From contig JANFAH010000001.1 of assembly GCA_024663395.1 (NCBI GenBank), positions 2,294,001 to 2,358,000 on the forward strand: a DNA stretch of 64,000 nucleotides, read 5' to 3'. The notes under the pieces were generated by a model. It was not told where the DNA came from. It was given only the letters and a program-made list of their open reading frames with translations, and did no database searches. This document shows positions 45,380 through 57,894 of this stretch, piece by piece (the first letter of the stretch is position 1; each line of letters opens with the position of its first letter). The position numbers and the translations under genes were made by a program. This stretch comes from Pisolithus tinctorius (Eukaryota > Basidiomycota > Agaricomycetes > Boletales > Pisolithaceae).

Positions 45380-48300
45380 ATGGCAAAAGACGATCATTCC
45401 TTACAAGTCCCAACCCTAAATGCAGACGGAAGCAACTGGCTATACTACAAGGCTTGGGTTGAATGGGCCGTCAGCTCGAAAGGGCTGATTGGACACCTGA
45501 CTGGCTTGGATGCGAAACCAGAGGACCCTTCAGCAGGGAAAGACGCCTCCTGGAAGCCCACAGCCACAGAGCAAAAACTTGTCAGTGAATACCCAGAAAA
45601 ACTTCGGCAATGGGCTAAGGACGACGGATACGTCAAGCAAGTGATCACTGTGTCGCTCCCAGAATCTCTATTCCTTTGAGTCCTGAAGGAAGAGACTGCG
45701 AAGAGTGTGTGGGGTGTCCTCACCAACCTTTTCCAAAACCGCTCTCGTGTCGTCACAATTGATCTTCGGAGAAAACTCCAAGAATCCCGCTGTTCGGAAA
45801 AAGGCGATGTCCGCGCTCACTTTGACAAGATGCATGCACTGCGTGAACAACTTGCTGCGCTTGGACAGTCAATCACAGACGACGACTTTGCAGCCATCAT
45901 CCTCAGTTCACTTCCCACTTCTTACGACTCCAACCTTGCAGCTATGACGTCTTTGGCCCTAGTCATGCAAAAGGACCTATCTCCAGACTTTATAGTCAAA
46001 GTAATTTCCAACGAATATGATAGGCGCCAAACGCGGACGAAAAGAGGCAACTCTGGAAACTCTGGAAACTCCGAAGATGCGGCTTACTCAGCGAAGGATG
46101 GAAAGAAGTCCACCTGTGAGAATTGCGGAAAGAAAGGTCATACGAAAGACCAATGCTGGGAAGAGGGTGGCGGAAAAGCTGGGCAAGCGCCCAAGTGGTT
46201 CCAGAACAAGGGAAAAGGGAAAAAGAAGGAGAAAGGTACCGGAAAAGCGGCCACTGCGGCCAGTGCATCAGCCAGCTCGAGTGCGCAGACCAGCGCTGAC
46301 TCGGAACCTGATGGAGTTTGGCTAGCACACCCGCAGGATGACGACTGGCTTACAGAAATTGTGGAGGAAGAAATTCCGAACCCCCAGGACATCGTTAACG
46401 ACGAAGAAGATGCATATACGAACAACTACGACTGTGTTCTCCTTGCAGGCGAAAGCCTAAATTCCGCAGAAGAGACAATCCTGTTCGACTCAGGCGCTTC
46501 ACGCCATATGTCCTCCTACTGCAGCAAATTCCTCGATTACAAGCCAATTGTACCCAAACCTATCACCGCTGCTGACAACCACACCTTCCATGCCATCGGG
46601 AAAGGCGATCTCGCAATCTCACTCCCAAATGGCAATACCCAGACCCATATTCGACTCAAAGATGTGCTCTATGCCCCCAAGATGGGAATTACACTCGTTT
46701 CCGTTAGCAAACTTGACGTTGCTGGGTATGCGGCATTATTCCGAGACAAGCGTTGTCAAATTTTCGATGCTCGAAAAAGGAAAGTAGCTGAAATTCCGAT
46801 GCAAAAAGGCCTCTACTGCCTTAAACGAGCTCGTCGTGCCTTCGCAGGCCTGGCCAAGGCCACAGAATCCTTAACCATGGAGGAGATTCACATAAGGCTT
46901 GGCCACATCGCTCCCAAAGCCATCCGGCGCATGCTCAAGGACGGCACGATTACCGGAATTAAACTGGACGAAGCACATCCTACCATGGGTGCGTGCAATT
47001 CATGTGAATATGCCAAAGCAACTCAGAAGCCCATTGGGAAGGAGCGCGACCCACCCCGCCGTGAACACCTAGGTGACGAGATCCACACAGATCTCTGGGG
47101 ACCTTCTCCGGTCCAAACCCCTGGCCACAGCCAATACTACGTGTCATTCACGGATGACCACACCCGCTACACCAAGCTGTACCTCCAAAAGATGAAAGCC
47201 GAGACCTTCACATCATACAAGGCCTATGAAGCATGGCTGAACACGCAGTTCGACACCAAAGTCAAGCGGCTTCGCTCAGATCGAGGGGGAGAATACCTTA
47301 GTGTGGAATTTTCGGAATATCTGAAATCCTGAGGCACAGAACGACGCATAACCATCCATGATACCCCTGAACACAATGGAGTTGCAGAACGACTCAACAG
47401 AACACTCGTTGAGCGCGTACGTGCGATGATTCACGCCAGTGGCCTACCCAAGAACCTCTGGGGGGAGGCCATTATGCATGCGACCTGGCTCAAAAACCAC
47501 TCGTCAACTCGCCGTCTAGGCACGAAAACTCCCTACGAAATGCTCTACCAAAGACCACCTGATCTCTCAAAAATTCCGGTCTGGGGATGTCGTGTCAAGG
47601 TCCATGACACCTCTGGCTCCAAACTAGACATGCGAGCCCGAGACGGACACTGGGTAGGTTTTGACCCTGAGAGCGATGGCCACCGTATCTACTGGCCTGA
47701 CACACGAGCAATCGGAATCGAAAGAAGTGTCATTTTCGAGCGCTGGGATGTGTCTGTACCACATGGTGTGCCACTCGAGGGGGAGCAGGGGAATTCCGAC
47801 ACCTCAGAAAGAAATTCCGAAGCCTCAAAACGAAATTCCGAAACCTCAGAACGGAACTCCGCAGCTTCACAGGGAAATTCCGAGGCCCCGCAGATGGTCG
47901 AGCGACCCACCGAAGCAACTTCGGAAATTCCGAGACTAATTCCGGACCCACTCGGAGACAATTTCGAAACACCTCCACCTCAACCTCGATGTTCCACTCA
48001 CCAGCGCTTCGAATCAGACTATATGAGGCGCCTACATGCAGGGGAAGGCACTCGTGATGGGTGCATCCCTCTCGACTTCATAAAAGAACTCCGAGAGAGT
48101 GATAGCAACCCAAACAGCCCGAAATCCCGAGAAAACGCTACCTACGTATTCGACGAAGAGCTAGCTGCCGATGAAGATGACACTAACATCGTGTATGCTA
48201 TGGTGGCAGGGATGGCTGAAGCCGAAGGGCTAGACCCATCAACAGTCCGTGAGGCGAAATCCCGAGCTGACTGGCCAAAGTGGCAAAATGCCATAAATGC

Positions 48301-49798
48301 GGAATTAAACAGCCTAGAGGAAGTGCATACCTGGGATGTCGTTGAGTGCCCCAAGGGTGCAAATGTCGTAGGATGCAAATGGGTCTTCAAGATCAAATGC
48401 AACGCTGCCGGAGAAATCGAGAAGTACAAGGCCCGCCTAGTTGCTAAGGGATATTCTCAGATCCAGGGCGTTGACTACGATGAAACATATGCCCCTGTCG
48501 CAAGACTCGCATCTCTCCGCACCATACTAGCAATTGCTGCACACAATGACTGGGATATTGATGTATTCGATTTCCACTCGGCATTCCTCAATGGCAAACT
48601 CGGAGATGGCGAAGACATTTACATGGAGCTCCCTGAGGGCTACGCTATAGGGCAGAATTTTTCCTGTCCAGTTGGGAAGCTAAACGTAGCATTATACAGC
48701 TCGAAACAAGGCGCGCTTCAGTGGTACCAGAAGCTATGCGCTACTCTTGCAGATCTTGGGCTCACCAGGGCACACGCAGACTGGGGAGTGTTCTATGGTC
48801 GCATAGGATCAGAAATTCTCATCCTCGCCAGCCACGTCGATGACTGCACTGTAACAGGCAGTTCCCCATCGTTAATTCACTTGTTTAAACAGGAGATCAG
48901 CACTCATTTTAAAATCTCCGACCTAGGGCCCATCAGTTGGCTACTTGGGATGAAGGTGACATGGAACAGAGAAGCCCACACCATATCCCTGTCGCAGCAG
49001 TCCTACATTGAGGCCATCCTGATGAAATACAACCTCGCTGACTGCAAACCTGCTGCAATTCCGATGGACCCCGGAATAAAACTCTCTCGCGGAGAAATTC
49101 CGCAGCCAGCCGAAGAAGCTGCATGCATGAAAAACATACCCTACCGTGCTGCTGTAGGCTCCCTCATGCACCTTGCTGTTGGAACACGCCCAGATATCGC
49201 ATTTGCTGTCTCCACAGTCGCTCAGTTCAACAACGCACCCAACATGACTCACTGGGAAGCCGTGAAACGAATCTACAGGTATATCTCAGGCACAAAAGCG
49301 CTTGCTTTAACGTTCGGAAATTCAGAACGAGGCCTCGAGGGCTATACCGATGCAGATGGAGCTTCACAGGAGCATCGACGCGCTATAAGCAGATATGCCT
49401 ACCTACTAGATGGTGGAGCTATCAGTTGGGCTTCACAGAAACAGGAACTCGTAACGCTCTCCACTGCTGAAGCAGAGTACGTCGCAGTGACTCACGCAGC
49501 CAAAGAGGGCCTGTGGCTTCGATGACTCATTGGAGAGGTTTTCCGACCGCTCACACACCCTATCCCGCTGTATTCTGACAGTCAATCCGCCATTGCACTT
49601 ACCAAAGATGGCAGCTATCACACTCGCACAAAGCACATCGACATACGATACCATTTCATTCGTTTTGCTGTGGAAAACAATTCCTTTCATTTAATTTATT
49701 GTCCTACTGATGACATGGTTGCCGATACCCTTACCAAACCTCTACCTAGCATCAAGGTGAAACACTTCGCGTCTGCACTCAGACTTCATTCCGATTGA
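45380..49798 (+). pseudogene. Copia gag-pol polyprotein, three in-frame TGA stops
   Basis: One continuous frame of 1,472 codons. Gag with zinc knuckle CENCGKKGHTKDQC (~244). Protease DSGASRHM (~369). Integrase HHCC (GHIAPKAIRRML, CNSCEYAKATQKP, ~505-545) and HTDLWGPSP. A Ser/Asn/Glu repeat linker lies at ~803-840. Reverse transcriptase has FHSAFLNGKL and HVDDCTVTG (~1151). RNase H includes GYTDADGASQ and TLSTAEAEYVA (~1321-1370). Stops are TGA at 45677, 47330 and 49523; in each case a single C-to-T change in a CGA Arg codon explains it. No indel breaks the frame, so inactivation is recent and purely by transitions. As it stands no full polyprotein can be made. Confidence 0.93.
47790..47905 (+). 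repeat. 21-bp minisatellite inside copia pol
   Basis: Repeats of a unit like GAAATTCCGAAACCTCAGAAC encode tandem NSETSER/NSEASKR/NSAASQG heptads between integrase and reverse transcriptase. This is a flexible, fast-changing linker. Confidence 0.7.
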
Positions 49799-49805
49799 GG
49801 GGGAG
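49797..49805 (+). other. Copia polypurine tract
   Basis: GAGGGGGAG directly before the 3' LTR; the plus-strand primer site. Confidence 0.8.
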
Positions 49806-50096
49806 TGTTGAGAATGCAACCCGGAGTTACAGTAGCGTCTCAGAGTTTCACCCAGAGGGCTCGGAATTGTTCCCCGACCCTCGGAATTAAATTCTGATGT
49901 CAATGCGCTTACTAATTACGGTACTATAAATTTTCCGCACCGTTCTTTTCCACCTCAGTGACTACTTCGTACACTGAGGTGAGTATAGCTAGATTCCACT
50001 TGTTTACTTGGTACTGACGTAGTGTAGAAACTCATACCTTCGTTAGGTACTAATACAGTGACTACTTTGTACACTGAGAAACTCATACCTTCATTA
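49806..50096 (+). repeat. Copia 3' LTR (291 bp)
   Basis: Same length as the 5' LTR, 9 differences, all transitions at CpG-derived positions. Ends CTTCATTA, then TGCAC target duplication. Confidence 0.93.
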
Positions 50097-50101
50097 TGCA
50101 C
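50097..50101. repeat. Copia target-site duplication, right copy
   Basis: TGCAC, matching 45020-45024. Confidence 0.85.
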
Positions 50102-50440
50102 CCCCTTACTTGTTGACTGTCCCTACTATCTTGAAATGGGAGTACATCTGTTGGAACATAAAGTGCCACTGTTTGTTGGTACTTAGGCACAATGCTAGTG
50201 TGCTTACATAAGCACAAAAAGCGCACATACTTGTAGTATTTTCTACTAGTATTCCCTCAGTAGTTTGTTCACTACTGAGGATGCATACTGGCTCCCAACA
50301 AGAGAAAAGATATTAACAGACTAACACAGGTGCAGGAGATTCTGGACTAGATGCCCTCAAGTCACCTGTTTGCATCACACTGTAGCCTAATTTCACCAAT
50401 CATAGATAAACTTCTTAACAGCAAGCAAATCATTGTGCCG
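50102..50440. mobile_element. Right continuation of the CpG-free remnant
   Basis: Continues the CpG-poor DNA found left of the copia element (only one CG in about 335 bp). No reading frame is recognisable. Normal CpG content resumes near 50440. Confidence 0.4.
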
Positions 50441-53400
50441 TACCCAGGAGGGTGGATGTGGTGCTTTACAGAAAGCACCAACCATTCCTAACAGCTGTTA
50501 CAGCAATAAGAGGTTCGAAGTATGGTATCTCGATGGATAGATACCACTTGAACTCTATCGTCAGGGTGCTTTTCCGAGAGTTGCGGGTTCCTGCGGACTC
50601 CTACCGGTACATCAGTCGCAATAGAGGAAGGAGCCACCTCTGTACGGCACAATGAGGCAGCTTCGCGAATGGAGTAAAGATACCGGGAGTCAAGAAAGAC
50701 AGCCCTGAGTTCAATGGACGCATAGCGACAGCAATCTCCACAACGTTGCATTCATCTGGTCGTGGAGAGTCAGCAACTTCATCTTCCAGTAAGAATATCG
50801 ACCGATGTCTGCGCTGTCTGCTTTATTTTGCACAAGATACATGCAGAATAACTTCGGTAGCGTCATGGCGAAAAATATCAAGTTGACTGTTGTTGAAGGG
50901 AGGAATCAGTTTCTACGGTTCTTTCCACCATGTACAGACCTGTGCCTGCAGGCTGACCAACTCATCCTGGTTAGTTCACGCTCGCTACGGGCCATATATC
51001 TACCAGGAATGTATGTCAACCGAAGCACTCGCACTACAGACCCTAAGCGGATTGAGAATGTGACCTTGGCATGCAACGTTTTGGTTGCAGAGCGAGCATA
51101 GTACTTATCTTAGGTACGGGCGCTTATCCAACGGAGGGACAACTTGTGCTTCTTGGCAGTCTCTGAGGCGCTGTAAACCCTAGGGATATCATCAACGCAG
51201 ACAAGAATACCGTGACACTATTGCCAGGAGTATCGATATTTCGTTCGTTCGAAAAATAACGGGGATAACTCGGTGAGTTCACTAAATGAGACTAGATTCA
51301 ATTAAATCCTTTGCAGTGATCCGGGTTGAGCATTCTGAACATACATCCTAGGAATTGGCGGAGAAATGGCCCTTGTCTCTCACCTCGACAAGACCAAAGT
51401 TATTGTGGCAACGGAGCATTGCGCGGAGGATGGTAACCCTCAAGCAATGCAGTCTCCCACTTACTGGAGCTCGAACTGTCAGCCAGGTTATCACAGAGTT
51501 GGCAGTTTGTGTCGATAGGGATAATGATAAACCTGAATTGACGGAACTGCTGGAGGGGGGCAACGCTCGAAGAAGTAAAGGCGAGGATAGGAAGGCCGAT
51601 TACAATTACAGTAGCCTGTGATAACGTTTGGCTCGTTGACAAGTCGTTGCACTTCTGTGACGGAGGTCGTAAACGAGTACTAAGGGTATTGCCATGAACC
51701 ATGCCACGCTCGAGTTATCTGCTCGCCATGCCCGATCGAGGGGGGGAACAGCAACAAGTATGTAGATTATGGAGTGCTCGAAATTGGGAGGTGAATCGAT
51801 ATCAAATCGATGTTTCAAGTTTTCAGCAGGACCTCTGCTTCTCGCGTCTCAAGGACCGCAAGGTTCCAACAAGCAAACGAAATTCGCACCGGACGTTTCC
51901 ATGATGCAACATCCAGGGGCTAGACGCATTCTATGAATTACTAAATAAATGCCCTCCAACGCCTTCTACGTCGACCCACTATGTTCATTTTAGTCCCAAT
52001 CCGGGGCCCACCCCACCGGAACGGATGACCCGGAAAAACTATTCGTACTCAAAGATGTTTCTAGACCACAACTGTTCGACGTCCCGGAACAATTTACGGT
52101 TAGCACCACATTTCCACGACGAAATTCCAGATCGTTCGCGTTTATACATGCTTCATATGAATGTGTTATTGTGCCATGAACCGTATCGTGTACATCGATG
52201 ATTGGCCCAGGACCCGGTCCGCACAGTTATTGGGTTGTCACAATCCAGTACTCGCCACTCTTGCAGGGCGGGTGATGCCAACTATCCAGACTCGTGTTAG
52301 TACAGCAGCGAAGCGCATGTGGCAGAATAGCAGTTGTTCTCCCTTTCTAGTCAATTGCCGTAAGTTACATCTGGAGGACTGCAGGCCGCCGCTGGTGGGG
52401 GGGCATTGTCAGCAAATAGCAGCCAATCCATTCCCATTCCTGCTGGACGTCACGGTGCTTAGGAGTTCTTGAGGCTACACATGAGAGATACGTATAGCAA
52501 CTGGACATATCGCTGCAGGCAAGTCAATTCACACGGGTGATGGAAAATCACCGCAGTTTACACTGGTCACAGCCGCATGAACGAGAACACTATGTGGTCA
52601 TCGTCAAGGAATCTGACTCCTGAAACACATGGCCGCGGAGGTTGGATGATGCCTCGCGTTCATTGAGTCGGTCACAATCGGCCCGGCTCACCGAATTCGT
52701 AGTAAGTGTCCCGGCTTCGACTGGACGGACTACTTCAAGAATCGACGACAGGGCCCAAAACCTTGTATGATCGAAGGAGAGCACGTTGACAGCGAGTGAG
52801 AAATGAGGCCATGAGGCTTAGGCGAGGTCGCGCGATATACGTGGGGGCGACGAGTGGAAAATGGTGAGGATTCCCTTGGGTGGTCTGTGATAGTGTACAG
52901 GAGCCATTGGGCCAGGTGGGCGATCATGCATCATGGCCGTCGTCCGCCGGTCGTGGACACCTATACCAACCTCAGTTTGGAAGTGACTTACTGCAAGCCA
53001 TCTTCCGCGCTCGCTAAACTCGAGCGCACAATAGATAAGGCTTCCCTGAGATGTCCTGTGTCCAACGTTGTGAACGATCATGACCGTCGTCCGCATGTCT
53101 CTTGCCAAGCTGTCTCTCAGATTGAAATGTTGGGACGCCAAGGTTTTCGATTACGTAATGTTGATGATAATCTTTGGCAAGCTACATATGGGTACGCTCA
53201 GTGAACCACGCAGCGACCAAGCTCGTCATCTATTTATCCAGCCTCGCTAAATGAAAATTGCATCAGTACGGTCAGATCCTATCCACGATGTGAAGTGACT
53301 CCCCTATCAGCAGTGCGGAGTTACTACTTCTGCCAGTAATCGGTATCTTATTGCGTTAATGATGAGTGCGGCTCAACAATTACATAATCATGCATGCACG

Positions 53401-53936
53401 GGTGATCGGGATAGAGTTACATAATACGGAAATTTCCATTTTCTCGATCACTTGAGCGGCAACCGAAGTGGGACGCCGAAGGTGGTAGCCAATAGCGTGA
53501 CGTGACCGAGTCCACCGTTGTGCAGTAACGAAACGGGATCTGCCTCGAGAATAGTGCTGTGCGGTCCGTAGAAATGAAATAACCGATGACTCGATGATGG
53601 GCCACTGTCACTGTAGTCGCAACCACGAGATGCCAGAGAAGCACCTACCCTGCACATTGCACGCCATAGTTCAACCACGCCATGGGCCTATGATATGAAA
53701 ATCAAACCCGGTCTGATGTAAAGGTGCGACCTAGCCAACATGCTCAGAGTACCTAAATATCTACAGGCGTTACTCTCAGTTCTTATCTGTGGAATAATTC
53801 CCTGCTAAGTTTGGAATAAAGTTCGTAGCCGCGATGTGCTGGTAGAATGTTTTATTGCCGTCCTATGCTCACTTCCTCCGTCCTGGCCGAGTACCCGCGG
53901 GGGGGCGTCCAATGGCGCCTATGTCACATATGGACC
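50441..53936. other. Gene-poor stretch
   Basis: Many short open stretches on both strands (longest about 115 codons, 52854-53204 +), none with a recognisable motif or a consistent exon chain. I see nothing I can support. Confidence 0.4.
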
Positions 53937-53943
53937 TATAAAA
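53937..53943 (+). promoter_or_regulatory. TATA box upstream of the zinc-finger gene
   Basis: TATAAAA lies 43 bp before the ATG at 53986. It helps decide the start, because the open frame extends upstream only to a GTG. Confidence 0.45.
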
Positions 53944-53985
53944 ACTCGCAGAAATGGGGGGGGAGCATTCACTCACAAAGCAAGC

Positions 53986-54894
53986 ATGCATCCCAGCCCA
54001 GACAAATCGTCCGTGCACCCCGACCACTCTAACTCGTCCGACCTTTGTTCGGCCCTTCTCAGGACGCACCTATTAAGTAAATCCTACACGCTGGACGGTG
54101 CCGTGGGGGACACTTACTTTCCACTCGCTCAACCAGTACGCTACTATCCGCAGCTCACTTCGTGTTTGTTCAAAGTCAGTATAGAAACTCGTCCCCAAAA
54201 TAGACCCTACTTGTCCAGGAAAAGGGAGAGGACACATATCATTACAAGGTCAGCCACCATCAGATTCGTTCCTTTTTTGGTTGCGGCAGAAGCTCTCGTC
54301 AGCGAATCGTATTCGTTCAGTGACTCTGTCCAGTGTAACTTGGAACCAAGCCAAGTAGTGCACCCCAGCGTAACTTACATGCCTAATTATACCGCTTGGG
54401 CAACAGAGCTAGGATCAGCCACACCGGATAACTCTTACAGTATGCCTCCTCAAAATGCAGTACAAGCCCCGGCCAATGTAAGCAACACTTGTTTAATTCC
54501 TTGTGGGAGGCGGTTTCTCATGTCATGCTTCCATTCGGCATCGTACTTACAGGAAACTCAGTTTACCAATTGCCCGCCAGCACGATGCCTCTACCCAAAT
54601 GTAGATGGGACTCCATGTCTGCAAGAGATCAACTGTGCCACAGTTCCAAGCCACTTCGTTGCACATGGCATAGAGAACAAGTCTCGTAAGAAGGTGATCC
54701 ATTGCCAGTGGAGTGGGTGTGTCAAAAAAGTTACTCGGCACACATTTCCGCGCCATATTCGCGAAGTACACCTTCGACACATAAGGGGGACAAATATCCA
54801 CAAACCTGACTCCCCTTCCTTGGGAGACCCGATGAATTCGGCCAATGACCCCATTGATCGAGGCATTTCAGCTCAGATGAGAGTGCGTTTGTAA
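53986..54894 (+). CDS. C2H2-like zinc-finger protein of an Agaricomycete family
   Basis: Open frame of 302 aa from the first ATG (MHPSPDKSSVHPDHS), downstream of a TATA box. The N-terminal two thirds are Ser/Pro-rich and not conserved to my eye. The C-terminus has a paired Cys/His unit: CLYPNVDGTPC, then PSHFVAHGI, then CQWSGCVKKVTRHTF and HIREVHLRHIRG. Spacing (C-x8-10-C ... H ... C-x4-C ... H-x4-H) fits the zinc-finger proteins common in Agaricales, probable DNA binders in the nucleus. A possible 75-nt intron (54478-54552, GTAAGC..TTACAG) is in frame either way, so the length is 277 or 302 aa. Further small introns in the 5' half cannot be excluded. Confidence 0.55.
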   Translation: MHPSPDKSSVHPDHSNSSDLCSALLRTHLLSKSYTLDGAVGDTYFPLAQPVRYYPQLTSCLFKVSIETRPQNRPYLSRKRERTHIITRSATIRFVPFLVAAEALVSESYSFSDSVQCNLEPSQVVHPSVTYMPNYTAWATELGSATPDNSYSMPPQNAVQAPANVSNTCLIPCGRRFLMSCFHSASYLQETQFTNCPPARCLYPNVDGTPCLQEINCATVPSHFVAHGIENKSRKKVIHCQWSGCVKKVTRHTFPRHIREVHLRHIRGTNIHKPDSPSLGDPMNSANDPIDRGISAQMRVRL

Positions 54895-56481
54895 CAGACA
54901 ACTTTATGCTGAGTCTAACTCTTACACATGTCTCACAGAGCACAAATCGTGGATTGGAACAGTCGTCGCTATCCAAGTATCCGTCCCTGTGATAGGTATT
55001 CACTCGTGCGCGCATCCAGTGGCTGCAATTTAGCACCACAAGGTCTAGCTGTTCGGATATATGGCTCATTAATGGGATTGTTGAGGCTTGCCTTTATATG
55101 CATATCTTTCTTAACGTCAGTCTCTGTTGCTTGACTTAGACTGCATATGACGCCTTTGATGGCATAAGTACCCGCGTACCCGCTCAAAGTAAAATTCTAC
55201 TCTGGCAGTACTGCTGTTGCTGTTGCCGTTCTTCCTCTGAGTACAGACGCCGTCATCTAAATAACTAGTCCTCAGTCGACTGGCTCACAGAATCACACTC
55301 AAGCTCGAGGCTGTCGATATCGTATCAGTTACTCAGTTGACGCATCTATACGCTCTAATTTGTCAATGCAGCTGGTCGCCCGGCCTGCATCGTAAATATT
55401 TATGCGTATGACAGTCCTTATTCTATCGGAAAATCCTCGTAAGCATGATCAGGGGCCTACTCACTAATTGATGCTTGAAATTTGACTTTGGGACGTCGCA
55501 AATACTGATTACCACGCTCCTTTACTTCTGGTACAGATGTATCTAGCTATGGACCTTGCAATTGCCCTATTACTATCAGCAAAATTACCTTCCCGGAGGC
55601 AAACAGGTGGCCGTCCCGTGCGACCACCCTCGTGGCCTTCGGCTAAAGTAGGATGGATGTCTCGTCTTGTATCTTGTATAATGGCAGCAGAGGACCTTCC
55701 CGACCAAAGATAACATGAACGCCTGTGGGAACTTGGAAGTGCACCTCTGAATGGTTGCTCCATCACCACACCCGATTGCGTGCATACTGCTTCGTCGGTA
55801 CAATTTCCGGGGATGGATTCCTCGTGTATAAGTAGACTCGCTGAGTGGAACACTTACAAAGTTCCTGGGCGGAGTGTGACATAACTTTGTCGTGGACCGT
55901 CTCGAGCTAGATGGCCCGCAAATGCCGGTAAGCGTACTCAAAGTTCCATAGTTACCAATTATGACTGTCTGCCATGTTGAACAGTGGTTTACCACAGTAA
56001 GGTATCGATCCGCGCGTGATTATAGTTAATGTAAATGTTGCTTGCTGCAGAGCAAGTATAACAAATGGTAAAGTGCGTGAGTCTCTTTCGGGAAACACAG
56101 CAGTCCCCATTCTCGGTACCCGAGGAACTCTATGTGCTATTAGGACATTCAGCAGCTTAGCGGACGATCGGGCACTGGCAAGTGCGCCCTCGACTTGCCC
56201 GAGTAAATGCCGAGAACCACAACATACCATGATGTAACGAGTCTCCTTGCCTGACCCTAATACACACAACAGGAGATGACTGCTTCTTAAACGAGGCAGA
56301 TTCCCGGAGCTCTAACATGATCGGTTCCGTTTATGCAGGACAAAGTCCGAGGCAAACCTAAGGCAAATGCGGACATTTCGGCTGTGATGTGATTGACAGC
56401 GTACCAAGTATATACATAGACCCCAATGTCTGACTCTAGTATCCCTAAAAGTTAAGTGCAGTTGAACCAGATAGACGGCAG
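54895..56481. other. Intergenic, no supported gene
   Basis: Short open stretches only. A minus-strand run of about 136 codons at 55585-55995 has no recognisable motif and overlaps another equally weak frame. Confidence 0.4.
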
Positions 56482-57894
56482 TCAGAACCAAAAATTTTGC
56501 TGAGGCGATGTCTTAGCAGGAATTTCCTTAAGTGGTGGGGGCGGGACTGTGATAGACTCGACTGATTCACGCCGGGGCAAGGGGGCTCGAGCAGGTTGTT
56601 GAGATAAATAGTGCTTGTGAAGAATCCGTGTGTGGAGTCCAATCATAATATCGGCACCATGGGACAGCTCTTTCTGAGCAATCCGTTTCATGAGGTCAGG
56701 GAAACCTTCGACGATGGATGCACTTGCTATCTTTTGCGCAAGTAAATCAAGTTCCATTTCCAGAATGGGCGGATACCTGCTTGCGGCGTCGCTCGTTAGG
56801 AATGCGGAGGACATATGAAAGGTACACGAACTTTCCGGCAAAACTGCACGCCAGTTCTTGTAATAAGTTTTTTTCATCCACATTGCTACGAATAGAAGCA
56901 AAGGCCTGATCACGGAGTTTGTCGATACCGAGCTAGATTGTAACCCGTCAGGGAATGCCTCGACAGAAACTGAGATTTGCCCAAACCTTGGTCGCTAGGC
57001 TGTACATCGACTTTGCCGAGCATTGCGGCCTTGGCTTTGCCGTGCGAGAAAATCTTTGAGGCCCTTGTGGACCCGACGACTTGAGAGGCGAAAATGCAAT
57101 ATTACCCGTGTAGAGATAGTACATGAGAGAGTACCATCTACAGGGTGTAAGTCAGCCATACATCTTTGGTGGAGGCACAACATACGTCTCGAATGCGGTA
57201 TCCTTGACAAAGACATGGCAGCCCCGGTCAGACAACGATGTCATGCTGTTAGGCTGGACATTCTGGGAACTCCACGATAACACTGGACTGGTCGCGTCTA
57301 AGCCATTCTGTTGGACGGGAAAGGTATAACCTCCAGCAGAACTTGATGTATCCGTTAAGTAGGGATGTGAGTCCCCATCGTCATAATCGGAACCTGTGGC
57401 CACACGTGAGTGGGTTGATGATAGTAAGACGTCTCCTGGACACTATAGCACCAATGTTAAAAGGTGTACTGGGTGCACTAACCAGTATCACTTTTGACAA
57501 TGGTGCCATCGTCCTCATCTTCGAGGTCGCTGTCACTTCCATAACCATAGTCATCCAGCTGAAGCCCATCAAAGACAGTATCCGTTGTCTTCACATTGAT
57601 TATCACCACGTCAGATGGAATGGCATTCGAGCTGAACACTGGTCAAGAGCGATCAGTAACTACTAGGATGTCGTAGTACTAATGGAGCTCACGATCGTCG
57701 AAGTACTTTGCACTGCTCTTGAGGAGAGCGGTGTTGGTATTTAACGTACGCGGATGGAGTACTCTCGACTTTGATCTGCGGGAAAATAGATGAAAATGAG
57801 CATCGATAATGTCCTCTGCCAACAACGATTTTCTGAGGAGTTCATCGGTCCACGCCGGCATTCCAATAGATGGCTTAAAGGATGAAGATGGCAT
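56482..57894 (-). CDS. BTB/POZ domain protein (Agaricomycete type)
   Basis: Exons 57894-57693, 57638-57483, 57393-57186, 57137-56987, 56932-56832 and 56776-56482; 1,113 nt, 370 aa, all phases consistent. The BTB fold is split by an acidic insert, as usual in this family: DAHFHLFSRRSKSRVLHPR and NTALLKSSAKYFDDLFSS, then LDDYGYGSDSDLEDEDDG, then VFVKDTAFETWYSLMYYLYTG and IAFSPLKS. A helical C-terminal part follows (SMYSLATKLGIDKLRDQAF, KYPPILEMELDLLAQKIA) with a Pro-rich end. Such proteins may act as adaptors for Cullin-3 ubiquitin ligases or transcription complexes; for this family the partner is unknown. CACCCCAG precedes the ATG directly, so an upstream non-coding or coding exon is possible. 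Confidence 0.85.

Larger units (their letters stand above)
45025..50096 (+). mobile_element. Ty1/copia LTR retrotransposon, recently degraded by CpG transitions
   Basis: 5,072 bp with two 291-bp LTRs, a primer-binding site, a single gag-pol frame in the copia order (gag, protease, integrase, RT, RNase H), a polypurine tract and a 5-bp target duplication. The frame carries three TGA stops and no frameshift. The LTRs differ at nine positions. Confidence 0.95.

Noticed and set aside
53836..53985. Upstream extension of the zinc-finger frame
   Set aside because: It starts at GTG and contains the TATA box; the ATG at 53986 is the better start.
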